From Chloroflexota bacterium (GTDB lineage: Bacteria; Chloroflexota; Anaerolineae; B4-G1), in NCBI GenBank assembly GCA_024232355.1, contig JAAEPW010000631.1, forward strand, positions 1-6,136: a stretch of DNA of 6,136 nt. Direction: 5' to 3'. The notes beneath the pieces were generated by a model that saw nothing but the letters and a program-made list of their open reading frames with translations, was not told the origin of the DNA and searched no databases. Both the position numbers and the translations under genes were made by a program. Shown here in pieces: positions 1 to 6,136 of the stretch; positions within the stretch are counted from its first letter, which is position 1, and every line of letters begins with the position of its first letter.

Positions 1-249
1 CAAGGCTAACCGGATCATCTCCTCGGCGGTGTCGTAATCGGTGTTGTGCAAGGCGATGCGGGACAATTCGAGCGCCGGTTCTGCTGACGAGGTCTTATGC
101 AGAATGGCGGTGAATGCCGCAGCGGCGTCTTCCATGCGTTTCAAGCGTTTGAAGGCTTTTGCCAGATGCAGGCGGGCTTCGTAGTGGTCCGGCGTCTCTT
201 CCAGCTGGGCGTGGAAATGTTTCAGCGCGGTCTCTGTGTCGCCCGCGCT
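1..249 (-). repeat. Tandem duplication, downstream copy (within TPR gene)
   Basis: This block matches 346-594 at an offset of exactly 345 bases (115 codons), with only four mismatches in 249 positions (87/432, 123/468, 130/475, 237/582). Three of the four change an amino acid (Ser/Ala, Ala/Thr, Thr/Ala) and one is silent (GAA/GAG). The match is still running at the window edge, so its full length and the total number of units are unknown. It encodes residues 147-229 of the TPR protein. Confidence 0.95.
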
Positions 250-687
250 AGCGGCGCGAACCCCAAGGCGGAAGGCATGTTCTTGGCGCGCCTTCTGGAT
301 CGCCTCAGACTGTGATTTGATCTGGCTCTGGCCGGGGTCCCGCGCCAAGGCTAACCGGATCATCTCCTCGGCGGTGTCGTAATCGGTGTTGTGCAAGGCG
401 ATGCGGGACAATTCGAGCGCCGGTTCTGCTGCCGAGGTCTTATGCAGAATGGCGGTGAATGCCGCAGTGGCGTCCTCCATGCGTTTCAAGCGTTTGAAGG
501 CTTTTGCCAGATGCAGGCGGGCTTCGTAGTGGTCCGGCGTCTCTTCCAGCTGGGCGTGGAAATGTTTCAGCGCGGTCTCTGCGTCGCCCGCGCTGACGGC
601 CTTAAGGCCAAGGTGAAAGAATGCCTCTTGCGCGATTGCAGTTTCGCTGACCGGACTAGCCTTGCCTTCAAAAGCCTTGGAGTTCAT
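1..687 (-). CDS. TPR-repeat protein, C-terminus cut by window edge
   Basis: The reading frame is open from an ATG at 685-687 to the first base of the window, giving 229 residues with no stop, so the C-terminal part lies outside. The visible protein is built of tetratricopeptide repeats. Repeat 1 spans about residues 20-53 (G27, A39, F43, P51 at the canonical TPR positions 8, 20, 24, 32), repeat 2 about 54-87 (A61, A73, F77) and repeat 3 about 87-120 (A106, A113, P118). A linker of about 14 residues follows, and the set restarts near residue 135. Residues 32-114 and 147-229 are almost identical (80 of 83). There is no signal peptide or membrane segment, so it should be cytoplasmic. TPRs bind proteins or peptides; in some bacteria they precede sulfotransferase or glycosyltransferase domains, but nothing visible here decides that. 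It is the last gene of a co-oriented polysaccharide cluster, 81 bases after hldD. Being a TPR protein is well supported; its function is unknown. Confidence 0.88.
   Translation of the reverse strand, partial: MNSKAFEGKASPVSETAIAQEAFFHLGLKAVSAGDAETALKHFHAQLEETPDHYEARLHLAKAFKRLKRMEDATAAFTAILHKTSAAEPALELSRIALHNTDYDTAEEMIRLALARDPGQSQIKSQSEAIQKARQEHAFRLGVRAASAGDTETALKHFHAQLEETPDHYEARLHLAKAFKRLKRMEDAAAAFTAILHKTSSAEPALELSRIALHNTDYDTAEEMIRLAL
346..594 (-). repeat. Tandem duplication, upstream copy (within TPR gene)
   Basis: This is the partner of the block at 1-249 and encodes residues 32-114 of the TPR protein. Near-identity stops abruptly at 594/595 (249/250 in the other copy). Beyond that point the two units are related at protein level (HLGLKAVSAGD against RLGVRAASAGD) but clearly diverged in DNA. 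The sharp edge suggests a recent duplication or gene conversion laid over an older repeat architecture. Confidence 0.95.
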
Positions 688-694
688 CAAATAT

Positions 695-699
695 TCCCT
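695..699 (-). promoter_or_regulatory. Ribosome binding site of the TPR gene
   Basis: The minus strand reads AGGGA seven bases before the ATG at 685-687. This is good Shine-Dalgarno spacing and supports that start. The frame stays open upstream to a stop at 733-735, and a TTG lies directly before the ATG, but only the ATG is well placed. Confidence 0.65.
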
Positions 700-724
700 A
701 AGTGCAAATGATCCACGCCTGAGG

Positions 725-740
725 CAATCTTCTTAGATTG
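725..740. other. Stem-loop in the hldD-TPR gap
   Basis: A perfect 6-bp stem (CAATCT/AGATTG) closes a 4-base loop, and a 9-base interrupted palindrome, GCCTGAGGC at 717-725, abuts it. It lies between the hldD stop and the TPR ribosome binding site. No run of T follows on the minus strand, so an intrinsic terminator is unlikely; it could be a weak processing or stabilising structure in a joint transcript. A stem this short could also arise by chance. Confidence 0.3.
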
Positions 741-768
741 GTCGGGCTGCAAATCAGTACCTGAGCCA

Positions 769-1719
769 TCAGTTGGACGAGAAGCGCTTGTTTAGATAAT
801 CTCGGACCCCTTCGTTTACAGAGCGAAAGGGTGCCAGATAACCTGCGGCGCGGAGGTTACTTAGATCAGCGCAGGTGTAGCTTTGGTAGGCCCCCTTCAG
901 ATGCTCAGGGAAGGGAATATACTCAATGCTACCGTAGCCGTGCCAGTCGATTACAGCATTTGCCATGGTGTTGAAACTCTCGGCACGTCCGGAACCGCAG
1001 TTGAAGATCCCTGATGTCTCTGGGTTCCTTAGAAACCACAGATTTACGCTTACGCAGTCCTCCACGTAAACGAAGTCACGCTCCTGCGCGCCGTTTTCAT
1101 ATCCATCTGTACCGGCGAAGAGGCGGGCGACACTATTCTCCCGGACTTGATTGGCGAAATGGAAGGCCGTGGATGCCATGCCACCCTTATGGCTCTCTCT
1201 GGGACCATAAACATTGAAGTAGCGCAGCCCAACAATTTGACTCTGAGCCTTGGGCAGCACCCGGCGAACGTATTGGTCGAACTGGAATTTGGAATAGGCA
1301 TACATGTTAATAGGTAGCTCGCATGCGCGCTCTTCCTGAAAACCGTTCACACCCATGCCGTAAACCGAGGCCGAGGATGCATAGAAAAAGGGCGTGCCGT
1401 TTTCTTGGCACCAGTGCAGGAGGGTTTTGGAGTAGTCATAGTTGTTGGTCATGACATAACGCCCATCCCATTCCGTGGTTGCGGAACAGGCACCCTGATG
1501 GAATACGGCTTCAATGTTTCCAAAATCATGTCCTGACTTAACACGCTCTAGAAACAGGTCACTTTCCATATAGTCGTAGATGTCGAGATCGGCGAGATTA
1601 TGTACCTTGTGACCGTTTTTTAGATTGTCGACGATGAGGATATCGGTACGGCCGGTCTGGTTCAGCTGCTTGGCAATGTTGGAGCCGATGAAGCCACATC
1701 CGCCTGTAATAATGATCAT
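769..1719 (-). CDS. hldD: ADP-L-glycero-D-manno-heptose 6-epimerase
   Basis: HldD (RfaD) uses bound NADP to convert ADP-D-glycero-beta-D-manno-heptose into ADP-L-glycero-beta-D-manno-heptose, the last cytoplasmic step of heptose donor synthesis for LPS core or other glycans. The 316-residue product has the length of the E. coli enzyme (about 310) and matches it along its whole length. It begins with the Rossmann nucleotide loop TGGCGFIG (residues 5-12). The extended SDR catalytic residues are present: S116 in the YASSASVYG stretch, Y140 and K144 as YxxxK, and K178 after [10 protein letters not shown], the second base position described for this family. Other family blocks are [11 protein letters not shown] (76-86), RDFVYVED (214-221) and NLRAAGY (288-294). 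The ATG at 1717-1719 is chosen over a TTG two codons upstream because the Shine-Dalgarno sequence fits only the ATG. No other heptose gene (gmhA, hldE, gmhB) is visible in the window. GC is about 52% in sampled lines, lower than ugd. Confidence 0.96.
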   Translation of the reverse strand: MIIITGGCGFIGSNIAKQLNQTGRTDILIVDNLKNGHKVHNLADLDIYDYMESDLFLERVKSGHDFGNIEAVFHQGACSATTEWDGRYVMTNNYDYSKTLLHWCQENGTPFFYASSASVYGMGVNGFQEERACELPINMYAYSKFQFDQYVRRVLPKAQSQIVGLRYFNVYGPRESHKGGMASTAFHFANQVRENSVARLFAGTDGYENGAQERDFVYVEDCVSVNLWFLRNPETSGIFNCGSGRAESFNTMANAVIDWHGYGSIEYIPFPEHLKGAYQSYTCADLSNLRAAGYLAPFRSVNEGVRDYLNKRFSSN

Positions 1720-1726
1720 AACCAAT

Positions 1727-1732
1727 CTCCTT
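1727..1732 (-). promoter_or_regulatory. Ribosome binding site that fixes the hldD start
   Basis: The minus strand reads AAGGAG, a strong Shine-Dalgarno sequence, seven bases before the ATG at 1717-1719. A TTG at 1723-1725 in the same frame lies only one base after this box, too close for normal initiation. The protein therefore begins MIIITGG, as in E. coli HldD. Confidence 0.75.
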
Positions 1733-1747
1733 AGGGTGTCAGTTGCC

Positions 1748-1785
1748 TGCGCGTTGGCCGACAGAGTTTACGCTGTTTGCGCGCA
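1748..1785 (-). other. Possible stem-loop in the hldD leader
   Basis: TGCGCG at 1748-1753 can pair with CGCGCA at 1780-1785. A second short pair, ACAG at 1761-1764 with CTGT at 1773-1776, is nested inside. If transcription starts at the candidate -10 box just upstream, this would fold within the hldD 5' leader, about 30 bases before the start codon. It resembles no riboswitch class I know and may be chance. Confidence 0.2.
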
Positions 1786-1797
1786 TGAAAAGGCCGG

Positions 1798-1803
1798 AGT
1801 ATA
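1798..1803 (-). promoter_or_regulatory. Candidate -10 box for hldD
   Basis: The minus strand reads TATACT, five of six matches to the sigma-70 consensus TATAAT, within a locally AT-rich run. It would place a start site about 70 bases before hldD. No acceptable -35 hexamer is found 16-19 bases upstream (the sequence there is ACCCTT or similar), so this is weak on its own. Confidence 0.25.
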
Positions 1804-1839
1804 TATCTTCTCCAGTCTAGAAGGGTGACGCATGAGTCT

Positions 1840-1855
1840 GTGGCGGGAAGGCCAC
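1840..1855 (-). other. GC-rich stem-loop after the glycosyltransferase gene
   Basis: A 5-bp stem (GTGGC/GCCAC) with a 6-base loop lies about 75 bases beyond the glycosyltransferase stop codon. It has no following T-run, so it is not a normal intrinsic terminator. It is the only obvious hairpin between that gene and the candidate hldD promoter. The rest of the 209-base gap shows nothing convincing. Confidence 0.2.
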
Positions 1856-1928
1856 CGGATTGCAAGGTTGGGCGGAACATGCACAGCAATTGCGTTTCCC
1901 CTCGCTTGATACCCAAACAAAGCCAGTT

Positions 1929-4796
1929 TCACGATCGTGTTTTGTAGACGCGGCCCTCGGTCATGCGCTTTTTCACAGCATCGGCACTGGTGTCATTGTT
2001 CCAAGTAGACCCTTCTGCTGTGTCCGCCAGATGGCTGCAGAGTTCCGGTAGCACGAGGGAGATCCGAGACTGTTTGGTCAAGCTGTTGGGGGATTCTTTC
2101 CACTGCCACAGATCGAAATGGCTACCCCGTACAGGTCCTGGATTGCCGCGTCGACTGCCGTCATCAAACCACCAGGTGAGTGGCCCGACACTATCCAGAA
2201 CTTCGGGTGTGGCCATGAAGTTTTTCCCATCAATCGTGTCGCTGGCAATGACGGGGTTCCCGTTCCAGTCCAGATCGGCGAACCCGGGGTGAACCTCGGT
2301 GTAATAGCCGGACACGTATCCTAGGTATCCGGGCATTGCATCATGGGCGATGCCGACCATTTTCTCGAAATAGGTCTCGGGATCTATGATATAGCAATCA
2401 TCCTGAATGTAGCAGACGTAATCCGGCTTTCGCTCCATGCGGTATGCCATGTTCCGGCGCAGATCGTTGAGACTGTTCCAGTGATAGGGAAGGCCATGGC
2501 GCTCTCTGGCCCAAGTCACGTGATCTATCCGATCCTTGTGTTCATTGAGAATTTCCAGGGTTTCCGGGTCCATACTATCGACGGACAGCAGCAGTCGATG
2601 TTCGAACGGAGACTTGTGGATCGCCTCCAGCATCTGCCCAAGGCTCTCGCGCAAACACCAAGGGCGTTGCGAGGTGGTCATCAGGACATCGATCAGCTGC
2701 GGCGCCTTCCGATAGGCCTTGTGGGCTTGATCTTCAAACAGCAAAGCCTGCACCCGTTGACCCGATCGGGGGGGCATGTCCGGGAAATCCGGATTGGAGC
2801 GGTGGGCGTTTTCAAGATCCAGCCTGACCTGCTTGGTGCGCATGCCGCTGATCCGGGCGCTGTTGCGGATCACGTCTTCCAGTGCGGTTTCCCGGTCCAG
2901 CAGGTCTTGCTCCATCCTCCGAACAGTCGCTTTGCGGGCTGCGACATCTTCAGAGGTCAGCCCATTCAGAAACTCGAGGATTTGTGCGCTCGTGGTTTCA
3001 TAGAGCGGAGCCTGCTCCTTATGACCCACTTCGTGACAGGCAATGCGGTAACTGTTGTCCAGCCGGGTGACGTCTTTCATCGGGTGACCATCTAGAACAG
3101 CAGGTACGGTGCCCGAAGACCAGGCCTCTAGGATGGACAACCCGTTCCCTTCGCAGGCATTCGGGATGAGATTAATATCGGCTTGAGCATAGAGCTCTTC
3201 GACGACTGTGTGGCTTGTCGCCCAGTCTACGATCTTGCCGACCCGGGGGTTGCGGATCAATGTGTTGCGCACATTCTCTGGTAGGCGAGAGCGAAACTTA
3301 AGGTCGAACACGACGTCATCGCGCTCAAGTTTTTCGATGGCTTCGACGACGGCATGGGGGTGTTTGCGCGACTCCTGATCGTAGTCGTTGCCAACGTAGA
3401 GAATACGTATGGGGCCAAGCTGTTTCGTTGCCTCATCAGCATAGCGAGGGGCGAATTTCGAAGGCCAGGGCAGGTGGACGACTTTGGAGTTTTGAAACTC
3501 TTGCTCGAAGGTCTCAAGTTTGAAGGGGGTCGGGCAGAGCACAAGGTTGGCGTGCATTTTTGCCAGTGTGTGTGTGCGGGGGGCCAGCCAGTCCAGGTTT
3601 AGGTAAAAGACTTTGTAGGCAGCATCAAGACCACGGTCGAATTCCGCGAAGCGTTCAAAGAAAATGGCCAGTTTGGGTTGGTCGATATCGCGAGGCTCCA
3701 CCCAATGCTTGCACAAAGGGTGATCAATGTTGGGGCGCATGTGATAGGAGATCTGAAAATCAAGCTTAAGCTGTTTCAGAATTTTCGTGACCTGCTCCAG
3801 TTGCACGGTCAGGCCTGAGGTCGAGATTGGCCCCCACAACAGGACGATATTGTTCTGATAGGGACGTTGCCACTTTGAGCGTACCGCGTCCTTGCCCATG
3901 CCCACACTGGAGAGTGCGCCACTCCAGAAGGGCTGCCGGGTCTGCGGGCCAGCGGTGAGCGCGATCGAGACATGTTCCGCAAGAGGCGTATCGAATTGGA
4001 CGGAAACGCCACTATTTGCAATGCTGACGCCATCCACTGTCGGCGCTCCGGACAGGTGGAGCGCGGTGGCTTTTCCTGTGTCGGTCGTGATCCAGCTGAG
4101 TTTCTTGGCCTGAGTCAGCGCATAGCCTGTCAGTTTTGTCTTCTCTAGAGAGATGTTGCTGGCATAAATGGCTGGGGCTTTGATCCATTCCTTCAGGTCA
4201 TGGACCGGGGTTGGCCGGAATTTTGCCAAAAGCGTGGTGTTGTAATCCGCCTTGGCGAGAGAGGCGACCACCTGCTTGCTCAACTCGGCAGGGAAGCTGC
4301 CGTAGGAGACATCCGCAATTTCGATCTCTGCGTCTTGAGGAATGTCCATAACGGCGTCTAGGCGATACCCGTCTTCCATTGTGTTGTTGATGACGGCTCC
4401 CGACACATCATACCATTGGCCACTATCAATTTTGATACGGGTGCTGGGCGCGGTGGGGATTTCATTGCGTTGGCGCGTGCCCAGTTTGCTTGCAACCACA
4501 AACGGTTTGACTGACGTGGTCTTGTCTGAGGTCGTGATCCGGATCAGGAAGCGGATTCCAAGAACCGGGGCAGGCTGCGCCGGAACCTCCAGATGCAAAC
4601 GCACCCACCCCATGCCCGCCTGTGTCACAAAACGAACAACCTTAACACCATCAATCGTCGCGATACTTGTTTCTATCGGACTTTCAGGTGGTAATTTCCA
4701 TTCAGCCGATAATTCTTTTGTTAGTTTTAGTCCGTTGCTCTTGGCGGAGATGCCACTCGAAAATCGTTTTTTAATCTTTTGAAAGTCGATGGGCAT
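1929..4796 (-). CDS. Multi-module glycosyltransferase (beta-rich region, GT-B, GT-A-like)
   Basis: This 955-residue protein probably acts in the cytoplasm on surface glycans; no signal peptide or transmembrane segment is visible. Residues 1-300 are rich in predicted beta strands (for example IATIDGVKVVRFVTQAG at 45-61 and SGQWYDVSG at 125-133) and look like one or two beta-sandwich, perhaps carbohydrate-binding, domains. Residues about 315-650 form a GT-B module: ILYVGNDYD (465-473) opens the second Rossmann half, and NACEGNGLSILEAWSSGTVPAV (546-567 region) carries the GT4-like EX7E pair E549 and E557. Residues about 700-925 look like a GT-A module: IDVLMTTSQRP (702-712), the acidic YIQDDCY (796-802) where D799 and D800 could bind the donor metal, and possible ligand histidines H893 and H922. 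The start is the only ATG before the upstream stop at 4851-4853; its Shine-Dalgarno (GGAA, 7-base spacing) is weak. Donors, acceptor and linkage cannot be read from sequence. It lies between ugd and hldD, whose products are possible donors or precursors. Confidence 0.82.
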   Translation of the reverse strand: MPIDFQKIKKRFSSGISAKSNGLKLTKELSAEWKLPPESPIETSIATIDGVKVVRFVTQAGMGWVRLHLEVPAQPAPVLGIRFLIRITTSDKTTSVKPFVVASKLGTRQRNEIPTAPSTRIKIDSGQWYDVSGAVINNTMEDGYRLDAVMDIPQDAEIEIADVSYGSFPAELSKQVVASLAKADYNTTLLAKFRPTPVHDLKEWIKAPAIYASNISLEKTKLTGYALTQAKKLSWITTDTGKATALHLSGAPTVDGVSIANSGVSVQFDTPLAEHVSIALTAGPQTRQPFWSGALSSVGMGKDAVRSKWQRPYQNNIVLLWGPISTSGLTVQLEQVTKILKQLKLDFQISYHMRPNIDHPLCKHWVEPRDIDQPKLAIFFERFAEFDRGLDAAYKVFYLNLDWLAPRTHTLAKMHANLVLCPTPFKLETFEQEFQNSKVVHLPWPSKFAPRYADEATKQLGPIRILYVGNDYDQESRKHPHAVVEAIEKLERDDVVFDLKFRSRLPENVRNTLIRNPRVGKIVDWATSHTVVEELYAQADINLIPNACEGNGLSILEAWSSGTVPAVLDGHPMKDVTRLDNSYRIACHEVGHKEQAPLYETTSAQILEFLNGLTSEDVAARKATVRRMEQDLLDRETALEDVIRNSARISGMRTKQVRLDLENAHRSNPDFPDMPPRSGQRVQALLFEDQAHKAYRKAPQLIDVLMTTSQRPWCLRESLGQMLEAIHKSPFEHRLLLSVDSMDPETLEILNEHKDRIDHVTWARERHGLPYHWNSLNDLRRNMAYRMERKPDYVCYIQDDCYIIDPETYFEKMVGIAHDAMPGYLGYVSGYYTEVHPGFADLDWNGNPVIASDTIDGKNFMATPEVLDSVGPLTWWFDDGSRRGNPGPVRGSHFDLWQWKESPNSLTKQSRISLVLPELCSHLADTAEGSTWNNDTSADAVKKRMTEGRVYKTRS

Positions 4797-4849
4797 TTTT
4801 CTTTTCCGTTTCGTTCTGCATACTTTCCCATCATGAGAAGGAATGTACG

Positions 4850-4878
4850 ATTAAAGGGGCGAGCTCGGCTTGTGTCGT
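4850..4878 (-). promoter_or_regulatory. Candidate sigma-70 promoter of the glycosyltransferase gene
   Basis: On the minus strand a -10 box TTTAAT (4850-4855, five of six) is separated by exactly 17 bases from a -35 box ACGACA (4873-4878, four of six). Transcription would start near 4843, giving a leader of about 47 bases. The -35 lacks the initial TT of TTGACA, so the promoter may be weak or need an activator; the 16-bp palindrome overlaps its upstream three bases. Confidence 0.45.
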
Positions 4879-4891
4879 TGTACGTACAACG
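4876..4891. promoter_or_regulatory. Perfect 16-bp palindrome, probable operator
   Basis: CGTTGTACGTACAACG equals its own reverse complement over all 16 bases with no spacer, so it is better suited to a dimeric DNA-binding protein than to an RNA hairpin. It covers the first three bases of the candidate -35 box of the glycosyltransferase promoter and lies 80 bases before the start codon. The inner TTGT...ACAA arms loosely recall GntR or LacI family operators, but I cannot assign a regulator. Confidence 0.5.
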
Positions 4892-4961
4892 CATCTTCAT
4901 TCTGGAAGTGGAATGACCAGACAGCAACTGTTGCCATCGTTCGACATTGCAGGGACCTTGT

Positions 4962-4996
4962 AAAAGGACTTTTGCTTTGTCCGCTTGGGCCAAGCG
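4962..4996 (-). terminator. Weak terminator candidate after ugd
   Basis: About 30 bases past the ugd stop the minus strand has a hairpin with a 6-bp stem (CGCTTG/CAAGCG, 3-base loop, 4982-4996). A second small stem follows, GGAC/GTCC with a 9-base loop, leading directly into TTTT (4962-4965). The first stem lacks a T-run and the second is short, so ugd may be partly or wholly terminated here, but this is uncertain. Confidence 0.35.
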
Positions 4997-5026
4997 TGAA
5001 GCTGTTGATGCTTGCACTGCCGAAGA

Positions 5027-6136
5027 TCAATCGCCGCCAAACAGATCGCGGGTGAAGACCTTGTCGGCCACATCCCCCAACTCATCGGTCATCCGGTTGG
5101 CGACAATGAGATCGGCTTCGGCCTTAAAAGCGGTCAGATCGCGGATCACCCGGCTGTGGAAGAAGTGATCCTCCTCCAGCACGGGCTCATAGACGATGAC
5201 CTCGATGCCCTTGGCTTTCAGCCGTTTCATGATGCCTTGGATGGAGGATTGGCGGAAGTTGTCCGACCCAGCTTTCATCACAAGCCGGTGGATGCCGACA
5301 ACCTTCGGCCCGCGCATCAGGATCTGGTCGCTGAGGAAGTCTTTGCGGGTGCGGTTGGCGTCCACGATGGCGCGGATCAGGTTCTGCGGCACGTGGTTGT
5401 AGTTGGCCAGAAGCTGCTTGGTGTCCTTCGGCAGACAGTAGCCGCCATAGCCAAAGGAGGGATTGTTGTAATGGCTGCCGATGCGCGGATCGAGGCTAAT
5501 CCCTTCGATGATCTGGCGCGCATCCATCCCGCCGGCCATGGCGTAAGAATCCAATTCGTTAAAGAACGCCACCCGCATCGCGAGATAGGTATTGGCAAAG
5601 AGCTTGATCGCCTCGGCCTCGTCAGGATCGGTGAAGAGGATCTCCACGTCCTTTTTCTCAGCCCCCTGCAGCAGCAGATCGGCAAAGACGCGCGCCCGTT
5701 CGGACCGCTCGCCAACGATGATCCGGCTGGGATGCAGGTTGTCATAAAGTGCTCGGCCCTCGCGCAGGAACTCGGGGCTGAAGATCACCTGATCGGTGTC
5801 CAGCCGCGCCCGCAGGTCGCTGACGAAGCCCACCGGGATCGTCGATTTGATCACGATGGTGGCGCGCGGGTTCACCGCCTTTACGGTGCCCACCACCGCC
5901 TCAACGCTGGAGGTATCAAAGTAGTTGGTCTTTGTGTCGTAATTGGTCGGAGTGGCGACGATCACAAAATCGGCCCCGGCAAAGGCCGCGGCACTGTCCG
6001 TGGTCGCACTCAGACGCAGAGGGCGGTTGGCGAGGAAGTCTTCCAGATCGGGATCGACAATCGGGCATTGTCCCGCATTGACCATGGCGACCCGTTCTTC
6101 GGAAATATCAGTGGCCACAACATCATTGTGCTGCGC
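5027..6136 (-). CDS. ugd: UDP-glucose 6-dehydrogenase, N-terminus cut by window edge
   Basis: Ugd oxidises UDP-glucose to UDP-glucuronate with two NAD+, supplying a donor for capsule, LPS and exopolysaccharide synthesis in the cytoplasm. The frame is open to the last base of the window and gives 369 residues. The first visible residues, [11 protein letters not shown], align to about position 20 of the 388-residue E. coli enzyme, so only the first beta strand and NAD-binding GxGYVG loop are missing and the full length would be normal. The match to the short enterobacterial form runs to the end ([11 protein letters not shown]). Visible family landmarks, in window numbering, are VATPTNYD (60-67), [19 protein letters not shown] (120-138), the lysine of AIKLFANTY (K178), and [14 protein letters not shown] with the catalytic Cys at 234, which forms the thioester intermediate. 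No start codon or upstream promoter can be seen. It is separated by 230 bases from the next gene. GC is about 60% in sampled lines, higher than hldD. Confidence 0.96.
   Translation of the reverse strand, partial: AQHNDVVATDISEERVAMVNAGQCPIVDPDLEDFLANRPLRLSATTDSAAAFAGADFVIVATPTNYDTKTNYFDTSSVEAVVGTVKAVNPRATIVIKSTIPVGFVSDLRARLDTDQVIFSPEFLREGRALYDNLHPSRIIVGERSERARVFADLLLQGAEKKDVEILFTDPDEAEAIKLFANTYLAMRVAFFNELDSYAMAGGMDARQIIEGISLDPRIGSHYNNPSFGYGGYCLPKDTKQLLANYNHVPQNLIRAIVDANRTRKDFLSDQILMRGPKVVGIHRLVMKAGSDNFRQSSIQGIMKRLKAKGIEVIVYEPVLEEDHFFHSRVIRDLTAFKAEADLIVANRMTDELGDVADKVFTRDLFGGD

Noticed and set aside
1..594. Possibility that the repeats are a CRISPR array or mobile element
   Set aside because: The unit is 345 bases, in frame, codes for TPRs, and has no spacers, inverted ends or transposase.
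97..711. Two plus-strand open frames (97-315 and 391-711) with nearly identical protein sequence
   Set aside because: They are antisense to the TPR gene, and their likeness simply reflects the 345-base DNA repeat. The minus-strand frame has clear TPR signatures and a good ribosome binding site.
1731..1916. 61-residue minus-strand frame in the gap before hldD
   Set aside because: It would need a TTG start, has no good Shine-Dalgarno sequence, and its composition looks non-coding; it also covers the candidate -10 and leader.
1930..1939. 10-bp palindrome CACGATCGTG at the glycosyltransferase stop codon
   Set aside because: It has no loop or T-run, overlaps coding sequence, and a 10-bp palindrome is expected by chance at this length of DNA.
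2343..3095. Plus-strand open frame of 250 codons
   Set aside because: It lies fully antisense to the glycosyltransferase, whose frame has recognisable motifs throughout this region; the translation shows no known domain.
4924..4934. Interrupted palindrome GCAAC-T-GTTGC upstream of the main operator candidate
   Set aside because: It shares no arms with the 16-bp palindrome, has only 5-bp arms and lies too far from the promoter to interpret; chance is a good explanation.
4727..5085. Several short frames on both strands in the ugd-glycosyltransferase gap (4727-5017, 4870-5055, 4897-5085, 4947-5168)
   Set aside because: They overlap ends of the real genes, lack credible ribosome binding sites and show no recognisable protein features.

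Overview
The window is a surface-polysaccharide type gene cluster from a Gram-negative bacterium. All four genes I can support lie on the minus strand, so transcription reads from the high-coordinate end to the low end in the order ugd, a large glycosyltransferase, hldD, and a TPR protein. Both end genes are cut by the window: ugd lacks about 20 N-terminal residues and the TPR gene lacks its C-terminal part. ADP-heptose epimerase points to a Gram-negative host. The moderately high GC content and codon use would suit an alphaproteobacterium, perhaps Rhodobacterales, but that is an inference from general style and no rRNA or other marker is present.

Region by region (plus coordinates): 1-687 is a TPR gene carrying a nearly perfect in-frame 115-codon tandem duplication. 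688-768 is a short gap with a stem-loop and a good ribosome binding site. 769-1719 is hldD, starting at an ATG chosen by its Shine-Dalgarno sequence. 1720-1928 is a 209-base gap with a leader, a candidate -10 box and two weak stem-loops but no convincing gene. 1929-4796 is a 955-residue protein that appears to join a beta-rich N-terminal region, a GT-B (GT4-like) glycosyltransferase module and a C-terminal GT-A-like module. 4797-5026 is a 230-base gap holding a plausible promoter, a perfect 16-bp palindrome touching its -35 box, and a weak terminator candidate. 5027-6136 is ugd, closely resembling the short enterobacterial enzyme.

How they may work together: Ugd makes UDP-glucuronate and HldD makes ADP-L-glycero-D-manno-heptose, both activated sugars for cell-envelope glycans. 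The large protein could use such donors to build or decorate a polysaccharide. The TPR protein may be a scaffold, or the N-terminal part of a larger enzyme whose catalytic part lies outside the window. The gaps of 230 and 209 bases, each with promoter-like sequence, suggest several transcription units rather than one tight operon.

The most notable points are the recent-looking TPR duplication, the multi-module glycosyltransferase, and the palindrome placed exactly against a promoter missing the usual TTG of its -35 box. I found no RNA genes, CRISPR arrays, insertion sequences or attachment sites.
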